This document shows, piece after piece, positions 1 through 11,749 of a stretch of DNA of 64,000 bases. Location: assembly GCA_964036665.1 (NCBI GenBank), contig OZ038528.1, positions 21,873,245-21,937,244 of the forward strand. The letters run 5' to 3'. Position 1 is the stretch's first letter, and each line of letters opens with the position of its first letter. The notes beneath the pieces were generated by a model that made no database searches, was not told the origin of the DNA, and was given only the letters and a program-made list of their open reading frames with translations. The DNA comes from Gordius sp. MW1. Its lineage: Eukaryota > Nematomorpha > Gordioida > Gordea > Gordiidae. The position numbers were made by a program, and so were the translations under genes.

Positions 1-516
1 TGCTCTTAAATATGTCAACCACAGGCAAATTGGATCAAGAAAGTGATTGGTAAAACATATTTAAAACTTTAGCGCGCGTGACTCAAGAAAATAGCAGACA
101 CACAATGTTTTCGCTCATAGACTAAGCTTAAAGAATTTCAATAATTATGATTGTCACTTTCTTATAATTTATTAAATTAACCGGGGTGGAAGCTCTCCCT
201 TCAGCCTAAGTTCAGGTATCCATTTGCACAATAAGGGTTAGAATTATACAATTGGCTTATTTTCACTATCTGTTAAATGCAATATTTTTATCAACTAAAA
301 ATAAATGAGCAGGCTTAACGAAACTTTTATATTAGTGTCCATATCATTTTATGTTTATCTAATTCGTTTGCTTCGATTTCAAAAATGACTAGGGATAATA
401 GGGATTAAAAAACAAAACCGATATTTTAAATTTATAATATAATTTTTTGCGGTGTATAAGAAAGCCGTTTAATTATTTTGATACACAAACAAGGGCTCCT
501 TTTGTTTTACTAATAG
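1..516. other. Upstream intron or flank of the protease gene
   Basis: AT-rich sequence without a recognisable exon. The catalytic-histidine exon of the protease that follows is not visible here, so this is most likely intron, with the missing 5' exons left of the window. Confidence 0.4.
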
Positions 517-2001
517 GCAGTGCATTCGACAATGACATTGCTTTTGTCATTTTAAAGGAGGATTTTGAATTTAACGGTTACGTATCTTCACTCTGCTTAC
601 CGCCTCAAGCAGTATTGAGTACATTCAAAGAATGTGTAGTCTCTGGCTGGGGTGAAACCAGAGGTATATCCTTATTTTAAATATTAACATAAGTGGGTTG
701 TGTTAATTTAAGTTACATATTGGGTATATTTAGTATACAAACAAATATTCATAATCATTTGTTTTAATCTATATTTCAGATTAAAAAATTTTTTTTGCAC
801 TTTTTTGAAATTATTTTAAATTTTTCACTTCTACTAACCAATTTATGATAACAAAGCAGACATTAAAATTAAAGATGTTTGCTGCAAAATATTTAAGTGC
901 CTTTAATAAGATGGGGCCAATGAAGTAAAAATGCAAAACTAAATTTAATAAATAACATATAGTTATTAAAAAATAAAGCTGGCAGAATTTTATTCCACTT
1001 ATAATCGGTAGTAACGATACTGTTAGTTTTGCAAACATCTTTATATCAATAAAAGAAATTTATGAAACTAGAAATTTATTGTTATAATAAGTACAAAACC
1101 ATAAACTGATAATACAAGAATGAAAGAGTTTAGACCGCCATTTTGAAACATATATTGACAAGCTAAACGCTCTTCATTAAACTTACGTAAGGAAGAATAA
1201 TCCTTATATGTTCTCATTATTCTTTCTTCCCTAACATTTGCAGCCTTAAAACACCTAATAAAGTTTAGGGCAAAAATCACTTGTTCAGTCCACTATATTA
1301 TTAGTCTATAATTAAACCTCCTTTATTGTTTCAACTATAGCATAAACGCTTGTCTCGGTGTTCGTTTAATAAAATTAAAAAAATTAAAATATGTTAGACA
1401 ATAAAACCAGAGGCCACCTTAACCATTTACCCGTGCCCTTGATCAATTCTAAAAAATGCAATGAGACTGGAATCATGGACGGCGCTATCTCTAAAACAAT
1501 GCTTTGTGCGGGCTATTTGGAAGGTGGAAAAGACGCCTGCCACGTAAAATTTATGACTACATAATAAAAATCAAAGACATAATAGCCTATCTGACTATTT
1601 TTAAAGAGTTTGATTAAAATCTACATTTAATTTGTTAGCGAAAAATGCATTATAGTTCTTAAAAATCATTGATTTCAATAAAATTTACGTGTGAAAATTT
1701 GTACTTTATAAAAAAAGAGGCGGATTTGTAAGGATTTGTTTGGGTGAAACGTATAATGTTTATGAATATACTTCACGCATTTTTTTTTGCATATAGCCTT
1801 TATAATAGAGTATACTTTTAAATTAATATTCAAAAGGGTGATAGCGGAGGGCCCTTGGTGTGCCTACATATGAAGAGATGGCATGCTATCGGTATTGTAA
1901 GTTGGGGAATAAATTGTGCTAGCCCAGATAAGCCTGGTGTATATGCGCACGTCATCAAATTCCTACCCTGGATCAAGAAACATCTTGACAAAATAACATA
2001 A
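517..2001 (+). CDS. Trypsin-like serine protease (S1A), 3' part of gene
   Basis: Three exons join in phase: 517-663, 1398-1543 and 1837-2001 (stop TAA at 1999-2001), giving 152 residues. The first exon holds NDIAFVIL, which carries the catalytic Asp102, and CVVSGWGET. The second holds [14 protein letters not shown], in which Asp189 of the S1 pocket predicts cleavage after Lys/Arg. The third holds GDSGGPLVC with the catalytic Ser195, then VSWG and KPGVYAHV, giving Gly216 and Gly226 as in trypsins. Introns have GT-AG ends. The signal peptide, activation site and His57 exon are not in the window, so the product is 5'-truncated by the window edge. A His replaces the common Gln/Asn just before GDSGG. 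Members of the family are usually secreted; the physiological role (digestive or other) cannot be told. No disrupting mutation is seen. Confidence 0.9.
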
Positions 2002-2339
2002 ATTTAAGAGATTCATTAAACTTGCATTTATATTATTTGACCGATTTAACATTCGATATCTAACATACTTGTATCCTGTCTTTTAAATATTTTTCATTTA
2101 GCATTTACCTTAACTATTATTACTTAAAATGATGTATCTCACGTAAAAGTATAAATAACAAGTTTTTGTAAATTAAAAAAAGTAAATTTTCAATTGAGAC
2201 ATGTTTATAAAGATATATATTTACATTCCTTCTCGCCCGCCCTCAAAATCTAGAAATTTAAAATCTAACTAATCACGATTTTTATTTCAAAATTTAGCCC
2301 CAACCTAATTTATTAGAAACTTTTTGCCCCTCCCCCTGT
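2002..2339. other. 3' flank of protease gene, no gene seen
   Basis: AT-rich sequence after the protease stop codon. It presumably contains the 3' UTR. No clear AATAAA signal and no ORF of note. Confidence 0.4.
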
Positions 2340-2356
2340 TTTTTTCAAGTCCCGGA

Positions 2357-2672
2357 CCAGAGATCAGATTTGTTTGGAATTTTCTGCCCAAACCCAGCCC
2401 GATTCAATTTTTACTTCATTGCCCGCCCGGGCCAAGCTGCCCGAATTGCCCGGCCCGAAATATCAAATTTGCCCGTTAGTCCCAAATATATGCGACCCCA
2501 AACAGTGGTCAGATTTGTTTACATTTTTCTGTCCGAACCCGACCCGGTTCAAATTTTTAACTAAATTGCCCGCCTGAACCCTTCTAAGTGTCCGCTCGGC
2601 CTTGCCCGAACCATTAGAGCTGCCCGGCCCGATTAATTGAATTTGCACGTTAGACTCCTCGAATTTATGCAA
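2357..2672. repeat. Tandem pair of GCCCGG-rich repeat units
   Basis: Two diverged units of about 150 bp lie head to tail (about 2361-2500 and 2506-2670). Each starts with (G/A)TCAGATTTGTTT and carries GCCCGG/GCCCGA motifs and an AATTTGC-CCGTTAG end. The left edge reads CAGAGATCAGATTT, matching the terminus of the hAT-like element at 43868-44216. No target duplication was found. ORFs here are low-complexity artefacts. Confidence 0.55.
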
Positions 2673-2851
2673 TCAAATCTTTCAACCACTATTAAAAATG
2701 GTCACACAATTTTAATAAATTTATTGCTACATTTAGGTTAATAAAAAATTCTTGCAATTAGTTATACTTTCTTTGCTATAGAATATAATGGAGAAAATTT
2801 TTATTTGAAGCAAAAAAAGAATGGTTGTAAATTAATTATGTATTATAAAAA

Positions 2852-3017
2852 TAGGGGGGGGGGGGGTCCGGCTGCCCCCACTGCCTAATAAGGGGAGTTG
2901 CTTTTTTTTTGGTCGCAGGAAAATTTTTGAATAGTCAAGCAAAAAATTTTTGTTAAAAATAATCTGCCCCCCCCCTCCCCCCCCCCCTTCTAATTCAAAA
3001 CCTGGGTACGTCCATGG
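2852..3017. mobile_element. Degenerate copy of the CATGGGCGTAGCC MITE
   Basis: The right edge has CCTGGGTACGTCCATGG, a variant of the family terminus, and the body has the family's G-run, C-run and GGCTGCCCCC segments. The left terminus is missing or too diverged to see. Confidence 0.45.
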
Positions 3018-3343
3018 ACATTGCCATGGCCAAAATATGATAATTACTCATAAAGGACCGAATTTAATAATAATTACTAAATGTAGAATAAACTTTTAGT
3101 TTTATTGAAAAAAGGGTTTGAAACCCCTAGAATTAATAATAAAAGAACTGTCAATTCCTAAATATCATTTTTTGACGAGGAAGTAGAGGGCGGATAGGAT
3201 AATATCTTATCGCTAATTTTTGAAGCGAAGCATTAAATGTTTTTAACAAATTTTTTGCTCTAAAAGATTTGTTTAAGTATAATACTCAAATCCCCTCATC
3301 TGCCCCTGTGGAGCGGGTTTTTAGCTAATCCTGTATTAACTGC

Positions 3344-3495
3344 CATGGGCGTAGCCAGGTTTTGGATTAGAAGGGGGGGGGGGGGTCAAAACGTTTAAAA
3401 GTATAGGGGGGGCAAAACGTATTTTTTTTTAATTTTTAAGGGTTTTTGCATTGAAAAATTTTTTTTTCGCCGCCCCCCCCCTGGTTACGCCCATG
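3344..3495. mobile_element. CATGGGCGTAGCC MITE copy
   Basis: Termini are CATGGGCGTAGCCAGG and the inverted CCTGGTTACGCCCATG. The body holds a poly-G run followed by TCAAAACG and a C-run near the right end. Flanking octamers TTAACTGC and CTAACTGC differ at one base and fit an 8-bp target duplication. It has no coding capacity. Confidence 0.75.
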
Positions 3496-3770
3496 CTAAC
3501 TGCCAAGCGTTCCTGCTTATCGATGAAAATTTTGAAAAACAATTATTATTAAAAATTGATAAGAAAAAATTTTATAAATAAAAAATCTTTATATTCGCTC
3601 TATTATATTATATTTACAATTATAATATCGAAATAAACCTATTTTTTTTATCATGGCTAATATATTGTGTAAAAAATATAAGACATTTATTTATATTAAA
3701 TTAAATTAAAAAAAATTTATCATAAAATTTTGAACGAACGTGAACGCGTTCGATTTTTTTAAAAATGTTT
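3496..3770. other. AT-rich sequence, no gene seen
   Basis: Simple AT-rich sequence between a MITE and the GC-rich block that follows. Nothing recognisable. Confidence 0.4.
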
Positions 3771-4220
3771 ACAGGACAATAAAAATTACGCCCATCGGGC
3801 GTAACTGGGGGCTTCGCCCCCAGACCCCCTTGGGGCTTCGCCCCCAAACTCCCTGTTCTGCCCCCAAACCCCCATCTCCTGGGGGCTCCGCCCCTAGACC
3901 CCCGGGAAAGGGGGAGAAGGGAAGGGAGGACGACTCATCTATTCTCCGTATAAATGTAGCATATTTGCTATGCAATTTATGGGCGATAAAGGTGGGAAGG
4001 GGCGAGAATGCCTATAGGGGGTAGGATAATTGCTAGGGTTTCCCCCTTGGCAAAGACAGCCAACTATTAGGTTTTCTATGAAATCACAATCTAATTAAAT
4101 GAAATATATTAACCCAATAAAAAAATATATATGCTTTTATAAGGAAGAAAGGTGGGAAGGGGCGAAAATGCCTATAGGGGGTAGGATAATTGCTAGGGTT
4201 TCCCCCTTGGCTACTACTCC
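3771..4220. repeat. GC-rich hairpin block and duplicated 60-bp segment
   Basis: 3780-3910 carries repeated GGGGCTTCGCCCCC-type short palindromes. Around 3990-4060 and again at 4150-4215 there is a near-identical segment running from GGTGGGAAGGGGCGA to GGGTTTCCCCCTTGG. Part of the same sequence recurs inverted at 32325-32430, including the TTGCTATGCAATTTATGGGC motif. It looks like a dispersed repeat. The ORFs over it are compositional. Confidence 0.6.
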
Positions 4221-5930
4221 CATGCTAGTTACACAACATAAAAATCTACTTTTTTGTCCAAAAAAAATAAATGAAAATTCATTTATTTAAACCCTCAATT
4301 TCACTCACCGTTTTATAACGTTTGTTTTGCATGTGATAAAAACTCGAAGAAGAAAAAGATAGTATTTTTTTAATTTGGCAGAAGCTGGCTATGTAACAAG
4401 GGATTGTTTTGTAAAATAAAATGTGAACATTAAATAATCAAATATACTTTAAAAATTCTATTATTAATTCAAAAATCCATATTGTCGCAAAGAATGTTTC
4501 CAGTTATAACAACAATTATCCTCGTCTAGGGTTAGGCTTTTTTTAGTGTATTACTAATTTTGTATTAATTTATTTGCTAAAATTTAAAAGGCAAGGAGGG
4601 GGTAACTAGGCAAGGGGGGGGGGGGGGGTGAAATCAAAAAATTAAACGTCTTTGACTTAATATTTTATTTAATGTTTTTAATTATGATAACTTTTCATTG
4701 ATATAATATCTGTTTAAAACAAAATAGCTTGTCTAAATGTATTTTTTTTTACCAAAAAATTGATTTTTAAATGTCGTTTATTTATTTATTTTTTAAAAAA
4801 CGAATAAATTTGTTAAAAAAATATTTAGCTTAACTATGCTTCATTTCAACTCTCTAAATTAAATTCATTTTTTATAATAGAAATTCTTTATCTACAAAAA
4901 CATTATTTAATCAAAAAAAATTAACAAAAAGGAATGTAAAACACTTTGAATTTGATTTCATTCCCAAGATATAACCTTTGGTTTTGCTCGATTTGGGATA
5001 ACAACATAAATATATATGACAAAATAATCTAATTAATGCCAATATTGTGAAATAATGAGAGATGATCTCTCTCCCTTTCTTCATCTCCTCCACTTCCGCC
5101 CCCTAGCGGTGGGCGGATAAGAGAGGAAGATAGGGGTAGGGGTTTAACCTTGGCATAGCGCCATTGAAAAAAAAAATCAATATAAAATAACGAAGGAATA
5201 ATTTCCCCCTTTCCCCTTTTAATTGCTATATAATAATATACAATTTTTCCTCCTAGTTTCACTACTTTCTTTACAAGATTTAACTTAATTGGTGAATTAA
5301 AGTAAATGCTACAGAGGGAAATTTAATACATCCTATAGCACATCGATTGAGCTATACATTGGTAAAACAAAACATGGAGTTAACTAATTGTTATGTGCAT
5401 TCTAGAACTATAAAAATACCCCAAACTTTAAATAGCTATAGCTTAGATATTTTATAATATATAAACTTGCCAAAATTTGCAAGAATAATATTTCAACTCT
5501 TATATGTTCATTAATATATTAATTTGCCTATTTGATCAAGTGGTTTAAATTTTATGCCTATAATTAGAGACAACTAATTTATTTTGTACAGCATTTTTAA
5601 ACGGCTTGGGGTCATTATTACCCCACCCGACCTACGAAGTGGACTTATGGGGTTTGTAGGACCCCATTCTTAAAATGATCATAATTTTAAAACCAATAGA
5701 GTAACACATCTCAAATTTTAAATATAAGTTTATTAAAGCCTCTATAGGTTTGTAAAAAAGGATCTAATTATAAATAGTAATTCTAAAATTATATGCAATT
5801 TACCAAACACAAAGAAAATGAATAAAAATCAAAATGACATGTTTTATTTTTGTAATGGATACCAAACAGTTAGTAGAAATATAAAAAGCAAATGTTTGTT
5901 TAATAATAAAAGAAGGTTTGAAAGCAGCCA
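4221..5930. other. AT-rich gene-free stretch
   Basis: Long AT-rich stretch with poly-G (4614-4628) and a C-rich patch at 5065-5150. Short inverted repeats occur near 5605-5670 (GGGGTCATTATTACCCC). No coding or RNA gene is seen. Confidence 0.4.
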
Positions 5931-6695
5931 GGACAGGGTAAAAGTGGTTATAAATTCATAATAGTCAAAAAAAAAAAAAAAAATTTCGAATCACATTTTG
6001 GCCAATAGTCATTTTTTTCATTGGTCAGCAGCCAGGACACGGTAAAAGTGGATATAAATTTATAAGTCAAAACAAAAACGAAAAAAATTTTCGAATCACA
6101 TTTTGGCCAATGGTCATTTTTTTTAATTGGTCAGTACCAACAGATGGTCTATAAATCAATGTTAGCGAAAAAAAACGGAAAAAATAAACTTGGATTCACA
6201 TTTTGGCCAATGGTCATTTTTTTCATTGGTCAGCACCCAACGGACGGCCAAAAAGTCATAATAGCAATGGTAGTAACAAGAACAATCATAATAGGCGGAA
6301 AAAACGGAAAAAATATACTTGGATTCACATTTTGACCAATGGTAATTTTTTTCATTGGTCAGCACCCAACGGACGGCCAAAACGTCTTATTATCAATGGT
6401 AGTAACAAGAACAATCATAATAGTCGAAAAAAAACGAAAAAATATACTTGGATTCACATTTTAAACAATGGTCATTTTTTCCATCGGTCAGCAGCCAACG
6501 GACGGCCAAAAAGTCTTATTATCAATGGTAGTAACAAGAACAATCATAATAGGCGAAAAAAAACGAAAAAATAAACTTGGATTCACATTTTGGCCAATGG
6601 TCATTTTTTTCATTGGTCAGCACCCAACGGACGGCCAAAAAGTCATAATAGCAATGGTAGTAACAGGAACAATCATAATAGTCAAAAAAAAACCG
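5931..6695. repeat. Minisatellite, six units of 106-129 bp
   Basis: The core CACATTTTGGCCAATGG recurs at about 5985, 6092, 6198, 6325, 6453 and 6582, spaced about 107, 106, 127, 128 and 129 bp. In each unit it is followed by a T-run and CATTGGTCAG, so every unit contains the short inverted repeat CCAATG...CATTGG. The last four units also share a segment with ACCCAACGGACGGCC. Because the later periods are near multiples of three only by chance, the ORFs across the array should not be read as protein. Confidence 0.85.
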
Positions 6696-7515
6696 GAATT
6701 CGAAACCAAAAACTGGTTAAATTAACAAAAATTAAAAGTAAACAAAACAAGACACTCGGTGCGTGACATCCACGTTCGGTGCGCACGCCGAATAGCGCAC
6801 GCCGAATAGCAAGACAAAACAAAATGGAAAGTGAGCCCATAAATTGCATAGCAATTAAAAGTAACAAGATAATATACTATGATTTATTTTAATTATGCCC
6901 GAATTGCCATCTTATCAAAGTGCCCGCCTGGGCCCGCCCGAAAATTAAAATTTAAGCAGGCCGGGCATTTCTGGCCCCTATCCTGGACATGCCCATGTAT
7001 AAAGGCTAAATGTTCCTTCATTATGCTTATTTGAAAAATGTTTCACAAAATATAAAGACTGGAATTTATTTAAAAAAAGACTGTACATTAGTGTCGAATA
7101 TCTCTTCCTGACAAACTTCCGAGTAATTGTGTCAAACTATTATAATTTAAGGGGCGATTGTAAAAAGGGGTCGAAATAGCATAATACAAATTTTTATTGT
7201 TAAATATGGGCATATATTTTTACAGATACAATTTATAAACCATAAATTGCATAGCAATTAATAATTTATATTTATTTGTCTATTACCATATTAGTTGAAA
7301 AAACAATATCAACATGGTTTAATAATAAACGGTTATTTAATTGGTGAGTATGAAATTATAGATGTTCTGTTCTGTGCTGAGTATACACTTAATTATATTT
7401 AGAAATTATGAATTTAGCTCCTTTTATTTGAAACACCCACTACTTTGGTATATAGCAATGTCAAAAAATAATAATCCTTCTATGAAGTATTATAATAAAA
7501 AACAAAATTGCGTCG
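6696..7515. repeat. Repeat-derived sequence without genes
   Basis: 6750-6805 has a small duplication of CGCACGCCGAATAGC. Copies of the dispersed motif CATAAATTGCATAGCAATTA occur near 6840 and 7243. 6890-7010 is a fragment of the GCCCGG-rich repeat. The remainder is plain AT-rich sequence. Confidence 0.45.
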
Positions 7516-7523
7516 TTTTTACC

Positions 7524-7801
7524 CATAGACTAATAGGCTGCTCCCCTTTTAAAAAGTATTCCAAATTTTGGCATATATTTTAAAAAGTGAAAAATGAATT
7601 TTAGGCGATTCATATGGTTTGATAATTTTTAAAATCGCTATAATGATTAAAATGGGTTGTTTCATGTAATAAGATCAATGATTATTGTCCAATACAATCC
7701 ATCGCTATACAAACTCTACTTCACTTATCATAATGGCGGTCGTTTTTTGCCACACTTTTGATGCGTGAATATATAGGAGATGAGCAGTCTATTGGTCTAT
7801 G
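7524..7801. mobile_element. hAT-like MITE with perfect 8-bp target duplication
   Basis: A 278-bp element begins CATAGACTAATAGGCTGCTC and ends with the inverted GAGCAGTCTATTGGTCTATG (18 of 20 match). It is flanked on both sides by TTTTTACC (7516-7523 and 7802-7809), a perfect 8-bp target-site duplication. It has no coding capacity. A related terminus is found at 11146-11454, at both ends of 27489-28789 and near 46757-46780. Confidence 0.85.
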
Positions 7802-7809
7802 TTTTTACC

Positions 7810-8531
7810 AAGCTTGATACCTCTGTTATTGTTACACTCCTAAGGGTCTTCTTGGCCTTAAAATAGGGTATAATCGTGCTTGCTATCCAGTGATTAAGAA
7901 TTCGCCTTGTTAAAGAGGTTCGTCAGAGTCGTGACTCCTTCTTCTTGACATCCGACCCATGCTTTCATATGTCCACCTGGACCATTCGCGTTTTCTTTTG
8001 GCATGTTGTTCATTTATCCTAACTTCATATTCCTGAAACACGAGAAGGGAATCTCTGTCATTTTCAATATTAATAAGTTTCTTGAAATATCCTTTCGACG
8101 TTTCCATTATCTTCTTTAGTCTGAATATAGTTTAACCCATCTCGTTTTTGCTATTTTAAAGACTCCGATATCGCAACTTTTCTTCTCCCTTACCTTGGCC
8201 AATTTGTATATAAGCCTGTCGCCTCCATTATGATTGAGTTTGCTTGCCATTTCAATATAGGCGGCATTCTTCGCTATTGATACGGTCTTTTTCGCGTCTC
8301 TCTTTGCCTCCCTACATTTTAGATAGTTTTCCGCTTTTTCAATTTATGCCACCGTCTATGTAGAATTTTCTTTCTTTCGATATAATCCTTAACCGACTGA
8401 TTCTACCACCATAGTTCCCTATTCATAGCTTTGTCTTCTTTTGTCTGTCCTAGAACCTTAATTGCCGTTACTTTATGTCAACTGTTAGAGTCTCATCGTT
8501 GTCTATGTTCACAACTTTCTGGCACTCAAGA
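7810..8531 (-). pseudogene. RTE-like LINE fragment, EN-RT linker region
   Basis: On the minus strand this matches the LINE copy at 27885-28447: both share the AGCTTGATACCTCTGTTATTG-type stretch, the Ser-Arg-Asp-rich linker reading KEDVDSL-like residues, and the (K)LAKIREKKS region. It is broken by stop codons and frameshifts. It is separated from its own endonuclease part (9645-10393) by the hAT-like insertion at 8540-9636, so both LINE pieces were one copy before that insertion. Confidence 0.65.
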
Positions 8532-8539
8532 GTGTGAAG

Positions 8540-9636
8540 TAGAGCCTGCAACGGGCCTGTTTAGGTCAGTTGGCCCGCCCGTAATAAAAGTTTAAAAGCC
8601 CGGACCCGGCCCGGGCCTGTCAAAATATTAAATTATTAGCCCGGGCCCGGCTTGCTAGTTTTATACAAAACCCGAGTCCGGCCCGGGCCCGTAAATTTTT
8701 TATTAAATAATTAGGTTATTGATAATAAAAAAACAGTGATTTTTTATAAAAAACTTGAAGAAATTTATTCTTGAATTTGTTTATAAATTTGTTAATGATA
8801 ATGAGTATATAAATTTTGGCATATGGCCGGGGTCAGATAAAGTAGAAGCTAGCAACGGTCAGCATTAATTTGCAGGGAATTATTTAGCCAATTTCGCATT
8901 CATCCGTTATAAATTAACAACCTAGACAAATTGCCAAAAGAAACTCATTAATTAAGGTAATCAGTCAGACATAAAAACAATAATGGAATTTGAGATTGGG
9001 CGAGGTCGAAAAAAGGAAAGCCAATCAGCGGTCAGTAATAAAAAAAGTCTTTTCAGAAGCATAAGTCCACAGCCATTATAAACCCGTATAAGTTTTCACC
9101 GCAATTATTGAAAAATTACAAGGACAGGACAGGATGGACAGGACGGATAATTAAAAGAGAGCTTATAAATTTCATAGCAATTAACATAAATAATCGTAAA
9201 TACTATTAAATTAATTCACTCAATATTGCTAGAGGGTATAAATGGGGAGGCAAGGATGGGCTCTGCCTCCCTCCAAATCCAAAAATTCTTGATGAAAAGA
9301 CATTTTTTGCCCTATTTAAACTACCTCCCCCCTTTAATATAAATTGGCTCCGCCCATGGGATCACATGTATATATTATCTTTAACATTCATAATGCCGGT
9401 TGAGGAACTAGGATGGAAATAAAATTTAACTTTCTTTGTTAATTTATTAGGCATAAAATAATCATAAATTATAAAAACACCTTCTTTTAGACTAAATCTA
9501 ATTGATTTTGTAACGGGCTTTTAACGGGCCAGTATATATAGGCCCGGCCCGAGTCCGTTAAGTTATATATCGGTCTGTTGTTTTAAGCAGAAGCCCGTCC
9601 AAGTCCGGCCCGCGGGCTGGGCTTTGAAAGTCTCTA
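8540..9636. mobile_element. Non-autonomous hAT-like element nested in a LINE
   Basis: A 1097-bp element starts TAGAGCCTGCAACGGGCC and ends with the inverse of TAGAGACTTTCAAAGCCC. It is flanked by GTGTGAAG (8532-8539) and ATGTGAAG (9637-9644), an 8-bp duplication with one mismatch, as left by hAT transposases. Both ends carry GGCCCGGGCC-type subterminal repeats. There is no transposase ORF. Sequence around 9235-9360 inside it resembles a degenerate CATGGGCG MITE (GGCTCCGCCCATGGG). Confidence 0.8.
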
Positions 9637-9644
9637 ATGTGAAG

Positions 9645-10393
9645 GCTTTTTGATAAAATTTGTTCAATCTGATCTAATGTAATGGCTTTCTGATGAAATT
9701 TGTTCAATCTGATTCGAGGTTCATAAGCCATTCTTTCGGTAAATATTTTTCTTTCAACATCCATAACAAGTGCACGACGTTGCCTGGCGGCTTCTTCTCT
9801 CGGTATTACTTTGCAATCCTTGATACTCCATAAGTCTTTTCGCCATTTGAGCAGATAGTCAATTTGACTAAAATTAGTCCCAAGGTCACAATAAAACCTT
9901 TCCATTTTCGAAAATAGGCTTTAACGATCGCCATGTCGAATGTTTGGGATACTTGGAGAAGTTTTTTTTCTTCTTTATTCTTCAGGCCATGCTCTACCTG
10001 AGAGATCTGTTCCTACATGGGCTTTGAAGTCCGTCCCAAGAGCTTACGCGCACATAAAGGTTAGGAGGCCTTCTTGATCTGCAATCTTGACCCACATTAG
10101 CCTGTCTGAACGACGCTTCTACCACCTTGTCCTTGAACGATTCGGTTAGAACGATGTCGACCCCGTTTATACGATGGTGACCCACTGCAGAATCGCTTGT
10201 ATTCCTCTCTTGAATCCCGAGCTTTGGTTCCGTTCCCGATGTGTACCTTTCTTCTTTTTAGCATTTGTGCGGCCTCGATGCTCTTTCCAGTCAAAGTGCC
10301 CACATTCCAGCATGTAATCCGCATTCTATCCACAATTGAATTCCTTCCTTCGTTGTGACTGGCGGTAACCCTAGTGTATTTTTCACATAGCAC
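9645..10393 (-). pseudogene. RTE-like LINE fragment, AP-endonuclease region
   Basis: The minus-strand translation begins RMRITCWNVGTLTGKSIEAA, the hallmark N-terminal endonuclease sequence of this LINE family (WNVGT). Further 3' are degenerate endonuclease pieces around KDKVVEASFRQANV and then linker sequence ending in RLNKFHQKAITLDQIEQIL. The reading frame changes between 10097, 9994 and 9558, so the copy is dead. With 7810-8531 it forms one element interrupted by the hAT-like insertion. Confidence 0.75.
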
Positions 10394-11137
10394 TAGCAGG
10401 AAATGGAGTACGCGTCGTTTGTGGAGGCCACTTTAGCTTTCTGTTGTAAAGTTTTATTTGAAACTATCATAATTGTGGAGTTGGATTTTTACAGTCGGTT
10501 TCAGACCTGACGACAACCCTTCACTTTTTACACACGGACTGTCCTCGTGCTGGTTATAATAAACGTAACCTATGATTTTCTGGTCTTGGTTCATATGGCA
10601 AGGCAGATTTTTTTACGTGAGCTATGGGCTTGACCAAATGAAAAGCTACTTTTAAATCACACCAATGGGATGTATTTGTCATACTTTTGGTATCTCACAT
10701 GCGTTCATGGAATGAAAACAATATTTTGATCATATTCAGCATGCGGAACTTAATGTATTCTAACATAAAATATATGCAAGTCTATGAATTTTAAATTCTA
10801 ACTACAAATTCCAATAATGCTAGAAGAAACGGTTAAAATAAATATTATTATTTATTTTTCATATTCAGTTTACAAAAAATATACATTCAGCAAAAGCTTG
10901 AGTTATAGCGAAAAGTTTAATGAAAGTGGTCACTGATTGTACTACTTTTGCTGTATCATCCTGTTATTTAAATGAAATTATCTTTGTAAATCTTCTAAGG
11001 TTTTTATTGCATTTTTTCATGGAAAAAATCAATAATACTTTTCCACATATATAAACATATTGATAATTTTTTTCTTTAATATCATGTAATTGGCTCCACA
11101 ATTGTGGGTTTGTTCTGATAAGTTTCTTCAACCCTCG
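10394..11137. other. AT-rich stretch, no gene assigned
   Basis: No conserved domain seen. A 66-codon minus-strand ORF at 10964-11164 has unremarkable composition and runs into a MITE, so I do not call it a gene. Confidence 0.35.
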
Positions 11138-11145
11138 GATAGGGC

Positions 11146-11454
11146 CATAGACTAATAAAACCATAGACTGCCGAACAGCTGAGTTTTATTATTGAAATCA
11201 TTCAGACATCTTAATAGCTGCCATCTTGTGGGAAACACTCAACAACAGGTATATTTATACTTCTCCAAAATATAATACTGAAGAAAATAAATAAGACTAA
11301 TAGCTTAATTTATAAATTTAAAAATATAAGTAAATTAAAACATTAAATTATGCTAAATTCTATTGTCTGGTAACAATTTCTAAAAAAAGGGCGCTTGTTA
11401 TCCTCGTTGAAAACTTATCAGCTGTTCGGCAGTCGATGGTTTTATTAGTCTATG
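11146..11454. mobile_element. MITE with 37-bp inverted termini
   Basis: A 309-bp element has terminal inverted repeats of 37 bp (11146-11182 and 11418-11454) with a single mismatch, starting CATAGACTAATAAAACC and continuing through CTGCCGAACAGCTGA. Flanking octamers GATAGGGC and GATCGGGC match at 7 of 8 bases, consistent with an 8-bp target duplication. The interior is AT-rich and non-coding. Confidence 0.85.
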
Positions 11455-11460
11455 GATCGG

Positions 11461-11716
11461 GCGGCGTTTGTGATGGGCGCAAAGCAAGGCGAAAATTTTG
11501 AGCATCAATTACAAATGTTTTTAGTTGATAATAGGGAAAAATAATTTTTCCCTCGTAATTTTGAGAGATTTATTTGCAGGAGTCTTAAAATTTTTCTTCA
11601 ACTTGTTCGATTGAGTCCATTAGAAAAAACAGATATATGCATTATATCTTAAACATTTTATAAAATGGTGTCCTAGAATTTCGCTTGGCATCGTTTCGCA
11701 CTCATCACAAAGGCCG
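11461..11716. mobile_element. Inverted-repeat element abutting a MITE
   Basis: The left end GGCGTTTGTGATGGGCGC and the right end (inverse reading GGCCTTTGTGATGAGTGC) form imperfect inverted repeats of about 35 bp around an AT-rich centre. It lies directly next to the MITE at 11146-11454, whose right target duplication overlaps its first bases. No clean target duplication of its own was found. Confidence 0.5.
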
Positions 11717-11749
11717 TCTAAGGGTCATACACTGATGTATCATTATAGT

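Noticed and set aside
2370..2672. Overlapping ORFs on both strands
   Set aside because: They lie in the GCCCGG-rich repeat and have no protein-like composition.
3740..4024. A 94-codon Pro/Gly-rich ORF
   Set aside because: It follows a GC-rich hairpin repeat that also occurs elsewhere in the window without an open frame.
6144..6725. ORFs of 63-123 codons across the minisatellite
   Set aside because: Their periodicity comes from the repeat unit itself, and overlapping frames are open on both strands.
10964..11164. A 66-codon minus-strand ORF
   Set aside because: Its 5' end lies within a MITE terminus and no motif or splice partner was found.
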